From assembly GCA_030550275.1 (NCBI GenBank), contig JAUQPR010000004.1, forward strand, positions 62,001 through 126,000: DNA of 64,000 bases, written 5' to 3'. The translations under genes were made by a program, and so were the position numbers. This document shows positions 24,733 through 32,264 of this stretch, piece by piece. Source of the DNA: Bacteroidota bacterium (GTDB lineage Bacteria; Bacteroidota; Ignavibacteria; Kapaibacteriales; HRBIN21). Position 1 is the first letter of the stretch, and every line of letters starts with the position of its first letter. The notes below the pieces were generated by a model. The model searched no databases. It saw only the letters and a list, made by a program, of their open reading frames with translations, and was not told the origin of the DNA.

Positions 24733-26390
24733 GTCTGCAGCACCCCAACACTCCAGTGCCGTATGGCGTCGTTGTGCGCTGCGCAGGCGAGCATGCGCGA
24801 GATGTACTTGCGCGTCTCCAGCGGGGAGATAAGCTCATCCACCCACATGCGAGCGGCGGCGTAGTAGGGGGAGAGCTGCTCTTCGTAGCGCTGCTCGATC
24901 TCCTGCAGCAGTGCGCGCTGCTCTTCGGGCGAGAGTGTCTTGCCCTCGCGCTTGAGATTCTCCAGCCGAATCGTCAGCAAGGTCCGCGAGGCTTGAGCAC
25001 CGCCCATGACCCCGATACGGGCGGTGGGGTAGGCAAGGATGAGGCGCGGATCATAGGCGCGTCCGCACATGGCGTAGTTGCCCGCACCGAAGCTATTGCC
25101 GACGATGACGGTGATCTTGGGCACGACGCTGTTGGCAACGGCGTTGACCATCTTCGCCCCGTCCTTGATGATGCCACCCTGCTCGGCACGGGTACCGACC
25201 ATGAAGCCGGTGACGTCCTGGAAGAACACCAGCGGGATGCCGCGCTGGTTGCAGTTCATGATGAAGCGGGCGGCTTTGTCGGCGCTATCGGAGTAGATGA
25301 CACCGCCGATTTGCAGTTCGCCGCGACCGGAGCGCACGATAGCGCGTTGGTTGGCAACGATGCCCACTGCCCAGCCATCAATGCGCCCGTAGCCGCAGAT
25401 GATGGTCTTGCCGTACTCGGCTTTGTACTCGTCCAGCTCGGAATCGTCCAGAATCCGCGCCAGGAGCTGGTACGTGTCGTACGGCTTCGTGCGGTCTGCC
25501 GGGAGGATGCCCAAGATCTCCTCCGGATCGTACGCCGGTGGGCGGGGTTCGGCGCGGTCGAAGATCGGCTTGCGTCCTTTGAGCGGGGAGAATTTGCTGA
25601 CCAGCGAGCGGATGAGCGCGATGGCTTCCTCATCGTTGCGGACGCGGTGGTCCACAACGCCGCTGATGCTGGCGTGCATGCGGGCGCCGCCGAGCTCTTC
25701 GATATCGGCTTTCTCCCCGATGGCGGCTTCCACGAGCGCCGGTCCCGCCAGGAACAGGCTGCCCGTGCCCTCGACGATGATCGCCTCGTCGCTCATGATG
25801 GGCAGGTAGGCGCCGCCGGCAACGCAGGGACCCATGATGGCGGCAATCTGCGGGACCCCCAGCGCGGAGAGCACGGCATTGTTTCGGAACTGGCGCCCGA
25901 AGTGGTCGCGGTCGGGGAAGACCTCATCCTGCAGCGGCAGGAAGACGCCGGCGGAGTCCACCAGGTAGATAATCGGGACGCGGTTTTCCAGCGCCAGCTC
26001 CTGAGCGCGCAGGTTCTTCTTCGCCGTCATGGGGAACCACGCCCCCGCCTTGACGCTGGCGTCGTTGGCAACGATGATGCACTCCCGACCGCTGACGATG
26101 CCAATCCCGACGATGACTCCGGCAGCAGGGCAGCCTCCGTATTCGCCGTACATCCCGTAGGCGGCGAACAGTCCAATTTCGAGGAACTCCGTCCCGGGGT
26201 CAATCAGCCGGGCAATGCGTTCGCGTGCGGGGAGTTTGCCGCGGGCGCGGAGCCGCTCCAGGGCTGCTGGTCCGCCACCTTGGCGGATACGTTCGGCGCG
26301 TGCCTGCAGGATGCGGAGTTGCTCGCGGTTGTAGTCGTAGTTGCGCTCGTATGTGAGGTCGTGGGCAATCTCAGAGCCAATGCGCGCCAT
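24729..26390 (-). CDS. Acyl-CoA carboxylase beta (carboxyltransferase) subunit, methylcrotonyl/geranyl-CoA type
   Basis: 553 residues, close to MCC/GCC beta subunits (about 535) and longer than propionyl types. N-terminal half: GGPAALERLRARGKLPARERI, then AYGMYGEYGGCPAAGVIVGIG and ANDASVKAGAWFPMTAKKNLRAQELA, typical of the 3-methylcrotonyl branch. The crotonase-fold C-terminal half has IPLVFFQDVTGFMVGTRAEQGGIIKDGAKMVNA and the VGNSFGAGNYAMCGRAYDPRL loop. It moves carboxyl from biotin to an enoyl-CoA in leucine or isoprenoid breakdown. No biotin-carboxylase alpha subunit is adjacent; the biotin carrier at 37131 belongs to fatty-acid synthesis. The tail shares its stop with rlmD (CTAA). Confidence 0.9.
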   Translation of the reverse strand: MARIGSEIAHDLTYERNYDYNREQLRILQARAERIRQGGGPAALERLRARGKLPARERIARLIDPGTEFLEIGLFAAYGMYGEYGGCPAAGVIVGIGIVSGRECIIVANDASVKAGAWFPMTAKKNLRAQELALENRVPIIYLVDSAGVFLPLQDEVFPDRDHFGRQFRNNAVLSALGVPQIAAIMGPCVAGGAYLPIMSDEAIIVEGTGSLFLAGPALVEAAIGEKADIEELGGARMHASISGVVDHRVRNDEEAIALIRSLVSKFSPLKGRKPIFDRAEPRPPAYDPEEILGILPADRTKPYDTYQLLARILDDSELDEYKAEYGKTIICGYGRIDGWAVGIVANQRAIVRSGRGELQIGGVIYSDSADKAARFIMNCNQRGIPLVFFQDVTGFMVGTRAEQGGIIKDGAKMVNAVANSVVPKITVIVGNSFGAGNYAMCGRAYDPRLILAYPTARIGVMGGAQASRTLLTIRLENLKREGKTLSPEEQRALLQEIEQRYEEQLSPYYAAARMWVDELISPLETRKYISRMLACAAHNDAIRHWSVGVLQT

Positions 26391-26439
26391 GCTCTCTGCG
26401 GGTTGTGGTTGCTATGGGCAGCGCGCACGCTGCGAATGC

Positions 26440-28314
26440 TCAGGACGGCTTGAATTGCTCCAGCAGACGCTGCCGCACCTCCTCCGGAAGCAGCTCGCCC
26501 AGCGTCGAGCCAGCTCGGCTGCGGGAGCGCGCAGGAGCTTCGGAAGTGCCCTTCGCTGCCGATGGCGTCGGGCGTGGAGTAGGAGCTGGACTCCGCCGAG
26601 CGGTGCGTGCGGGAGCTCCGGCATTTGCCGGTGCTACGTCGGCAGGTAGAACGATAGCGGAGCTCTCTTCGGGAACGAGCGATTCAACGCGCACCCGCAG
26701 TACGTCCCCCTCCTTCCACGGCTCTCTAGTGCGGCGAAGCAGATGCCGGAAGCTACTGCGGAGCATAAAGGCATCCACATCGCCGGGCAGGCGGACGATT
26801 GCCCCTGCGGTCTCCATGCGGACGAAGACCGCTTCGTGCTCCGAGCCAATTGCAAGCTGTTCGGCGAGCTGCTCCCACGGGTTGGGCTGTGCCTGACGCA
26901 GGCTCAGCAGAAGGTACCGCCGTTCGGCGTCCACCTGCAGGACCACAAACTCCGCGCTCTGCCCTGCCGAGAGCAGCTCTGCCGGATGGGTTGGACGGCG
27001 AGTCCAGGAGAGCTCTCCGATCGGGACGATCCCCTCGATGCCGGGCTCGACCTCCACGATGGCAGCTCGTGGAGTAAGGCGCAGGACCGTGCCCTGAACG
27101 CGGCTCCCGGCGGGGTAGCGTTGTGGCGCCTCTGTCCAAGGATTCGGCAGCGCTTGGCGCAGGCTTACCACCAGGCGCTGCTGCTGTGGCAGGAGCTCCA
27201 GAACGACCACCTCCAGCGATTGTCCAGGGCTGAGAAGGGCAGCAGGAGCTGGACGTGTCCGTGCCCACGAGAGTTCAGCCGCCGGCAGAATCCCCTCGAT
27301 GCCCTCGGCGGTCTCCACAATGGCAGCGGTCTCCGTCACGCGGCGCACCTGCACACAGATGCGGCTACCGACGGGGTACCGCGCTGCGGCTTCCTCCCAG
27401 GGATTGGGCTGGGTGCGGCGCAGACTAAGCACCAAGCGTTGGCGTTCGGGCTCCAGCTCCAGCACTACGAATTCGGCTTCCTGCCCGGCATGGAGCAGCT
27501 CTGCCGGATGGAGCGGACGTCGGGTCCACGAGAGCTCGCTCAGCGGCACAAGCCCCTCGATGCCATCTTCAAGTTCCACAATGGCAGCACGTGGGGTGAC
27601 GCGGAGCACCTTGCCCCGAACACGGCTGCCGACGGGATAGCGCTGGGCTGCGTCCTCCCATGGCGATGGGAGCAGCGCCTTGCGGCTGAGCTTGACCCGG
27701 CGGTTGGCAAGGTCTATGGAGAGCACCTTCAATGGGAGCCGGTCGCCAATCTTCACCACTGCCTGAGCGGAGTGGATGCGCCGGTGGTCCAATTCTGCGT
27801 TGGGGATGAACCCCTCGATACCGCCGACATCGGCGAATGCTCCGGCGGTACTCAGACGCGTAATCACGCCTTCGACGGTCTGCCCCTCCTGGAGACGCGC
27901 CAGCGCCAGGTCCTGCAGGAAGCGCTGCCGGTTGAAGATAATGGTCACCGTGCCGTCCTCCTGAGGTCGGAGCTCGTGGATGACGACGTGAAGGCGCTGC
28001 CCAACGAGTTCGCGCAGCTCCTGCTCCATTGGGTAGCGCTTCGCCGTTGCCAGCGATGTCGGCAAGAAGCCGGGCAGCGTGGAATCCGGCGTGGAGTACT
28101 GTACGCGCAGCCCTCCGCGGATGCGCTCGAGCACCTCTACCTCGACGATAGCGTGCTCCTCAATGAGGCGCCGGAGCTCCGCGACGGTCTCCTCCGGAAG
28201 CGCAAGCCGCAACGATGGTGCTGCAGAGGACTCCGCTGCCGCGGGGAGGGGCTCCGGGCTTGGGTGCTCGGCAGCCTGCTCAGAGGTTGACAGCAGCTCT
28301 TCGGATGCTCCCAT
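26440..28314 (-). CDS. rpsA: 30S ribosomal protein bS1 (six S1-like domains)
   Basis: 624 residues from the ATG at 28314 (MGASEELLST). Six OB-fold S1 units can be read at about residues 55-130, 143-215, 227-301, 313-387, 400-473 and 487-556. Units 3-5 are near-copies: each starts YPVGSR or YPAGSR and ends in an (S/Q)PNPW-type linker. The family delivers structured mRNA to the 30S subunit and binds RNA. The C-terminal 65 residues are Pro/Ala/Arg-rich (PARTARRSPAPTPRPTPSAA) and then GELLPEEVRQRLLEQF. The start sits 31 bases after a promoter box and faces away from rpsF. Low similarity of units 1 and 6 to the consensus is normal for bS1. Confidence 0.92.
   Translation of the reverse strand: MGASEELLSTSEQAAEHPSPEPLPAAAESSAAPSLRLALPEETVAELRRLIEEHAIVEVEVLERIRGGLRVQYSTPDSTLPGFLPTSLATAKRYPMEQELRELVGQRLHVVIHELRPQEDGTVTIIFNRQRFLQDLALARLQEGQTVEGVITRLSTAGAFADVGGIEGFIPNAELDHRRIHSAQAVVKIGDRLPLKVLSIDLANRRVKLSRKALLPSPWEDAAQRYPVGSRVRGKVLRVTPRAAIVELEDGIEGLVPLSELSWTRRPLHPAELLHAGQEAEFVVLELEPERQRLVLSLRRTQPNPWEEAAARYPVGSRICVQVRRVTETAAIVETAEGIEGILPAAELSWARTRPAPAALLSPGQSLEVVVLELLPQQQRLVVSLRQALPNPWTEAPQRYPAGSRVQGTVLRLTPRAAIVEVEPGIEGIVPIGELSWTRRPTHPAELLSAGQSAEFVVLQVDAERRYLLLSLRQAQPNPWEQLAEQLAIGSEHEAVFVRMETAGAIVRLPGDVDAFMLRSSFRHLLRRTREPWKEGDVLRVRVESLVPEESSAIVLPADVAPANAGAPARTARRSPAPTPRPTPSAAKGTSEAPARSRSRAGSTLGELLPEEVRQRLLEQFKPS
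26896..27636 (-). repeat. Three tandem S1-domain repeats inside rpsA
   Basis: Units of about 75 codons at 27412-27636, 27154-27378 and 26896-27117 are near-identical at protein level. Each has YP(V/A)GSR, then AAIVE...GIEG(L/I)(V/L)P..ELSW, then a LVLSLR-type strand, with a period of about 83-87 codons. This is recent internal duplication compared with units 1, 2 and 6. Confidence 0.8.
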
Positions 28315-28344
28315 TCGAGTTCCGCTGTTGAAGGCACGGGAACG

Positions 28345-28352
28345 CAAAATTA
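28345..28352 (-). promoter_or_regulatory. TAnnTTTG promoter box for rpsA
   Basis: Minus-strand TAATTTTG followed by CG, 31 bases before the rpsA ATG. It lies 54 bases from the plus-strand box for rpsF in the same 166-base divergent region, so the two ribosomal-protein units start back to back. Confidence 0.72.
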
Positions 28353-28406
28353 CAACTTTGCCCGCTGGAACTGCGTGCTCGTAGTGCGCATCGGGGGAGT
28401 CCGTCG

Positions 28407-28414
28407 TAATTTTG
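28407..28414 (+). promoter_or_regulatory. TAnnTTTG promoter box for rpsF-rplI
   Basis: TAATTTTG, with the rpsF ATG 67 bases further on. The resulting leader of about 60 bases contains GGAAGGTTCCACATCCGG, which may fold, but I see no recognisable ribosomal-protein operator. Confidence 0.68.
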
Positions 28415-28480
28415 TACAGCTTCTGCCGCTCCTTCCGAAGAGAGCGGCTGTGGAAGGTTCCACATCCGGAGAAGCTCTGC

Positions 28481-28936
28481 ATGAGCGTTGCACGGCGACT
28501 GTACGAGACGACGGCGATCATCAACGCCGCAATCGAGGACGAGGACATCCGCGCCACCATTGACCGGCTCAAGGAGTACATCGAATCGCACGGCGGGGAG
28601 ATCCTGCTGATGACGGAGTGGGGACGGCGCCGCCTTGCCTATCCCATCAAGAAGCGCAACAACGGCTACTACGTCTACTTCGCCTACGAGGCGCATCCGA
28701 CAGCAATTCCCCTGCTGGAGCGGCTCTTCCTGCTGGAGGAGAACCTCCTGCGCCATTTGACGCTGCAGATTACGCCGCAGATCCTGGAGTACCGCCGGCA
28801 GCATCCTCTGCAGGGCGGGCAGGTCATCCCTGTGGAATCCAAACCTGCCGAGCCTCTTGCCGATGAGTTCGCAGAGGAGGCAGAAGAGGAGGAGGTCGAG
28901 GAGGAGTCGGAATCCGAGGAGGACGAGGAAGTCTAA
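28481..28936 (+). CDS. rpsF: 30S ribosomal protein bS6 with acidic tail
   Basis: 151 residues from the ATG at 28481 (MSVARRLYETTAIINAAIED). The bS6 fold is clear in the first 100 residues: YETTAIIN strand, then WGRRRLAYPIKKRNNGYYVYF and the LRHLTLQI region. The tail from about residue 125 is almost pure Glu/Asp/Ser (EFAEEAEEEEVEEESESEED and on), longer than in E. coli, where the tail is extended by RimK glutamylation. It binds 16S rRNA with bS18 in the central domain. The next gene is rplI, 15 bases away; the usual rpsR between them is absent. In-frame codons upstream of 28481 overlap the promoter box and are rejected. Confidence 0.95.
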   Translation: MSVARRLYETTAIINAAIEDEDIRATIDRLKEYIESHGGEILLMTEWGRRRLAYPIKKRNNGYYVYFAYEAHPTAIPLLERLFLLEENLLRHLTLQITPQILEYRRQHPLQGGQVIPVESKPAEPLADEFAEEAEEEEVEEESESEEDEEV

Positions 28937-28951
28937 CGACGGGAGCGTGCC

Positions 28952-29401
28952 ATGAAGGTCATCCTGCGGCAGGACGTGGAGAACCTGGGCAAGATGGGCG
29001 ATATCGTCGAGGTGCGCGATGGGTATGCGCGCAACTACTTGATTCCGCGCGGGCTGGCGTACTACGCGTCCGAGGGGGCGATTCGCCGTCTGGAGCAGGA
29101 GAAGCGCCAGTATCAGCGCCGTCTGGAGCGCGAGCGGATCTCGGCACAGGAGCTGGCTGCCCAGTTGGAGCAGTTGGTGCTCTCCATCCCGATGCGGGTG
29201 GGCGAAGAGGGGCGCCTCTTTGGGTCGGTAACACCGCAGATGATTGCCGATGAGCTCAGCCTGCGTGGGTTCACCATCGATCGGCGCGCCATCGTGCTGG
29301 AGGAGCCGATCCGCTCCCTGGGTACCTTCGAGGTCAAAATCAAGCTGCATCCCGAAGTGGTGGCAACGGTCAAGCTCTGGGTGACCAGCGCAGAGGAGTG
29401 A
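28952..29401 (+). CDS. rplI: 50S ribosomal protein bL9
   Basis: 149 residues, the standard length. It opens MKVILRQDVENLGKMGDIVEVRDGYARNYLIPRGLA, the conserved N-terminal RNA-binding domain. A long connecting helix follows (about 40-75; LEQEKRQYQRRLERERISAQ), then the C-terminal domain with LFGSVTPQMIADEL and GTFEVKIKLHPEVVATVKLWV. It binds 23S rRNA near the L1 stalk. It is cotranscribed with rpsF from the box at 28407; the SDR gene begins 16 bases after its stop. Confidence 0.97.
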   Translation: MKVILRQDVENLGKMGDIVEVRDGYARNYLIPRGLAYYASEGAIRRLEQEKRQYQRRLERERISAQELAAQLEQLVLSIPMRVGEEGRLFGSVTPQMIADELSLRGFTIDRRAIVLEEPIRSLGTFEVKIKLHPEVVATVKLWVTSAEE

Positions 29402-29417
29402 GCTCCTGGCATCCTCA

Positions 29418-30374
29418 ATGGCAGAGGCTCGCCGGATTGTCGTAACGGGCGCGACCGGGAGCATCGGGCAGCGCCTGGTGCCGGAGTTACAGCGCCGCGG
29501 CTTCCGCGTGCGTGCGCTGGTGCGTTCGGTCGAACGTGCTGCTCGGGTGCTTCCGCCGCAGGTGGAGCTATTTGCCTGGGAGCCAGGACGGGAGGAGCTT
29601 CCACCGGCGGAAGCCTTTGCACAGGTCTGGGGCGTTTGCAATTTGGCAGGGGCGCCGATCTCGCGACGCTGGACTCCAGCGGTCAAAGCGCAGATCGTTG
29701 CCAGCCGAGTCGAGCTCACGCGGCGTCTGGTGCGTGCCCTACAGCAGTGGGGGCAGACGGTGCAGGTGCTGGTGTCCACCTCTGCTGTTGGCTACTACGG
29801 CGACTGTGGCGAGGAGCTCTGCCGGGAGGAGCGCCCGCCGGGGAAGGACTTCCTGGCGAAGGTGTGCCAAGAGTGGGAGGCTGCGGCGCAGGAAGCCGCT
29901 CCGCGGGTGCGCGTGGTGTGCTTGCGTTTGGGAGTGGTGCTGGACCCAAGGGCGGGAGCTCTGGCACAGTTGCTGCCGGTGATGCGCAGCTTCTTGGGCG
30001 GAACGCTCGGGAGCGGGCAGCAGTGGTTCCCGTGGGTGCATTGGGCGGATGTGGTTGCTGCGTTTGCGTGGGCTCTGGAGACCCCGACGGCGTCGGGAGC
30101 GTACAATGTCGCCGCACCCGGCATCGTGCGCTTCCGGGAGTTCTGCCGCGAGCTTGCCCGCCTGCTGGGACGTCCGTGTTGGCTGCGGGTGCCCGTGTGG
30201 GCACTCCGCCTGCGGTACGGTGAGCTTGCGGATGCCTTAGTCGCAAGCCAGCGTGCCGAACCCTTCCGGCTCCGTGCAGAGGGCTTCCAGTTTGCCTATG
30301 CTCGGCTGGAGGAAGCGCTTGGGGAGCTGCTGGGGACAAAATTCGTACGTGCTTCGTCACAGAGTGCCGGTTGA
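29418..30374 (+). CDS. TIGR01777-type SDR epimerase (YfcH-like)
   Basis: 318 residues. The NAD(P) loop TGATGSIGQRL is at residues 10-20. Family signatures follow: CNLAGAPISRRWTPAVKAQIVASRV, STSAVGYYGDCGEE (catalytic Ser/Tyr region), GKDFLAKVCQEWE, and WVHWADVVAAFAWALE with GAYNVAAPGIVRFREF. YfcH-like enzymes are extended SDRs usually annotated as nucleoside-diphosphate-sugar epimerases, although in cyanobacteria and plants a relative affects cell division (SulA-like); substrate unknown. It follows rplI closely and precedes panD by 17 bases. Confidence 0.88.
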   Translation: MAEARRIVVTGATGSIGQRLVPELQRRGFRVRALVRSVERAARVLPPQVELFAWEPGREELPPAEAFAQVWGVCNLAGAPISRRWTPAVKAQIVASRVELTRRLVRALQQWGQTVQVLVSTSAVGYYGDCGEELCREERPPGKDFLAKVCQEWEAAAQEAAPRVRVVCLRLGVVLDPRAGALAQLLPVMRSFLGGTLGSGQQWFPWVHWADVVAAFAWALETPTASGAYNVAAPGIVRFREFCRELARLLGRPCWLRVPVWALRLRYGELADALVASQRAEPFRLRAEGFQFAYARLEEALGELLGTKFVRASSQSAG

Positions 30375-30391
30375 CCATTCCTGCGGGGAAG

Positions 30392-30778
30392 ATGCTGCGT
30401 ATTCTGCTCAAGTCCAAAGTGCAGCGCCTGCGCGTGACGGCGGCAAATCTGTACTACGAGGGCAGCATCGGGCTGGATGCAGAGCTGATGGCGGCTGCCG
30501 AACTGCTGCCGTACGAACAGGTGACCGTGCTGAACATCAACAACGGCGAACGGCTGGAGACCTACGTTATCCCCGAACCCGCCGGAAGCGGCATTGTGTG
30601 CCTGAACGGTCCAGCCGCCCGCAAAGGGGTTGCCGGGGATGAGCTCATCGTGCTCTCGTATGCGCTGCTCGGCGAGGAGGAGCTGCGTCAGCACGCGCCG
30701 GTGCTTGTCACGGTGGACGCGAATAACCGCATACTGAGCCGGCAGGTGCTCGGAGCGGAGCTCGTCCATGGCACATGA
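30392..30778 (+). CDS. panD: Aspartate 1-decarboxylase proenzyme
   Basis: 128 residues from the ATG at 30392 (MLRILLKSKVQRLRVTAANL). The self-cleavage site is Gly24-Ser25 in YYEGSIGL, so Ser25 becomes the pyruvoyl group, the same position as in E. coli. NGERLETYVIP and GSGIVCLNGPAARKGVAGDELIVLSYA complete the small beta-barrel. It makes beta-alanine for pantothenate/CoA. A TTG at 30371 is in frame but overlaps the previous stop and adds seven unconserved residues. The 3' end overlaps the following nucleotidyltransferase gene by 11 bases. Confidence 0.96.
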   Translation: MLRILLKSKVQRLRVTAANLYYEGSIGLDAELMAAAELLPYEQVTVLNINNGERLETYVIPEPAGSGIVCLNGPAARKGVAGDELIVLSYALLGEEELRQHAPVLVTVDANNRILSRQVLGAELVHGT

Positions 30779-31532
30779 ACGCCCCCTTGCCGTGGTGGTC
30801 TTAGCAGCGGGGCAGGGAAAGCGCATCGGGCATCCGCTGCTGCCGAAGGTGCTGCTGCCGCTCAATGGGCGTCCGCTCCTGCACTATGTCCTGCAGACCG
30901 CACAGCGGCTCTCGCCGGAGGCACTCTACGTTGTGGTTGGATTCCGCGGGGAGATGGTCGAACAGTACGTGCGAGCGCATTTCCAGGAGGCGCAGCTTGT
31001 CTGGCAGCGGGAGCAGCGTGGTACAGGGCACGCTGTCTGGCAAACAGCACCGATGCTGGAGCACTTCCCCGGCGATGTGCTGGTGCTTCCTGGGGATGTC
31101 CCTCTGGTGCGGGCAGCGGTGTTGCAGCAGTTGCACCATGCGCACCAAGCGCACCGTACAGTGGTGAGCCTGCTCAGCACCCTGATGCCCGAGCCGCGCG
31201 GCTATGGGAGAATCCTGCGGGACGCAGAGGGTCGGCTGGTCGGCATTGTGGAGGAGCGCGATGCAACGCCGCAGCAGCGCGAGCTCCGAGAGGTCAACAC
31301 TGGCGTGCTCATGGCACAAGCCGCCTGGCTCTACCGGCTCTTGCCGCAATTGCGCCCGGACAACGCACAGCAGGAGTATTACCTGACCGATGTGGTTGCC
31401 CTGTGTGTGCAGCACGGATTGCCCGTGTGGGCGGAGCTGGTGCCGGAGTGGGAGCAGTTCCAGGGGGTCAACACCTGGGAGGAGCTGGAGCGGCTGCAAC
31501 AGCTTGCCAAAACGGTTGCCGATGCGCGGTAG
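30768..31532 (+). CDS. GlmU-like nucleotidyltransferase without acetyltransferase domain
   Basis: 254 residues covering only the Rossmann-like pyrophosphorylase domain: VVVLAAGQGKRIGHPLLPKVLLPLNGRPLLHYVL, then REQRGTGHAVWQTAP, LVLPGDVPLVR, GYGRILRD, REVNTGVLMA and the QEYYLTDVVALC segment typical of GlmU. The left-handed beta-helix acetyltransferase half is missing and no such gene follows. It probably makes UDP-N-acetylhexosamine from UTP and the 1-phosphate; in organisms with split pathways another protein acetylates. It could also act on another sugar phosphate. It overlaps panD; a 90-base gap to gpmA follows in which I see no promoter box. Confidence 0.85.
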   Translation: MAHERPLAVVVLAAGQGKRIGHPLLPKVLLPLNGRPLLHYVLQTAQRLSPEALYVVVGFRGEMVEQYVRAHFQEAQLVWQREQRGTGHAVWQTAPMLEHFPGDVLVLPGDVPLVRAAVLQQLHHAHQAHRTVVSLLSTLMPEPRGYGRILRDAEGRLVGIVEERDATPQQRELREVNTGVLMAQAAWLYRLLPQLRPDNAQQEYYLTDVVALCVQHGLPVWAELVPEWEQFQGVNTWEELERLQQLAKTVADAR

Positions 31533-31622
31533 CTTCCCCTGGGGAACCGAGAGGGCTGCGGTGAGTCAATCCGTTGGTGGCGTGAACGTCGTAGCGTTCC
31601 CGTCGGAGTTCAAGGGGCAGAG

Positions 31623-32264
31623 ATGCCAGCACTAATTCTCCTCCGCCATGGTGAGTCTGAGTGGAACCGGCAGAATCGCTTCACCGGCTGGGTGGATGTG
31701 GACCTCTCCGCTCGGGGCGAAGCCGAAGCTCGGCGCGCGGGGCAAGCCCTGCGGGCGCTGCCGGTGGATATCATCTTTACCTCTGCACTGCGCCGAGCCT
31801 GGCGCACAGCGGAATTGGTGCGCGAGGAGCTCGGTGCCGATATCCCCATCGAGCGCTCCGAAGCGCTCAACGAGCGCCATTACGGGCAACTGCAAGGGCT
31901 CAACAAGGATGAGGTGCGGCAGCAGTACGGCGAGGAGCAGTTCCGCCTGTGGCGCCGAAGCTACGATGTTGCCCCGCCGGGTGGGGAATCGCTTGCCGAT
32001 ACGCAGCGCCGTGTGTTGAAGTACTACCGCGAACGCATCGAACCGGAGCTGCGGGCGGGCAAAAATGTGCTCATCGTGGCGCATGGCAACTCCCTGCGAG
32101 CCCTGGTGATGGAATTGGAGCAGCTCACGCCAGAGCAGATCGTTGCGGTCGAAATTCCTACGGGCATCCCATTTGTGTACTGGCTCGATGAGGAGCTTCG
32201 CGTACGCTCTCGGACCACGCTGGAGCTCCCAGCCGAACAGCTCGCCAAAGAGGAGGGGCGATGA
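31623..32264 (+). CDS. gpmA: 2,3-bisphosphoglycerate-dependent phosphoglycerate mutase
   Basis: 213 residues. RHGESEWNRQNRFTGW is at the N-terminus, with His9 the phosphorylated histidine. ALNERHYGQLQGLNKDEV, PPGGESLADT and IVAHGNSLRALVMELE (second catalytic His) follow. The order and the ERHYG motif mark GpmA rather than a general phosphatase; the chain is about 35 residues shorter than E. coli GpmA (250), as in many short bacterial forms. It interconverts 3- and 2-phosphoglycerate in glycolysis. The stop overlaps the start of the TldD-like gene (ATGA). Confidence 0.95.
   Translation: MPALILLRHGESEWNRQNRFTGWVDVDLSARGEAEARRAGQALRALPVDIIFTSALRRAWRTAELVREELGADIPIERSEALNERHYGQLQGLNKDEVRQQYGEEQFRLWRRSYDVAPPGGESLADTQRRVLKYYRERIEPELRAGKNVLIVAHGNSLRALVMELEQLTPEQIVAVEIPTGIPFVYWLDEELRVRSRTTLELPAEQLAKEEGR

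Noticed and set aside
24705-26453. 582-codon plus-strand open frame opposite the carboxyltransferase gene
   Set aside because: Antisense shadow; the minus strand has full family motifs along the whole length.
31533-31622. TTCCCC/GGGGAA inverted repeat after the nucleotidyltransferase gene as a terminator
   Set aside because: The centre leaves a loop of at most three bases with a short stem and no T run follows.
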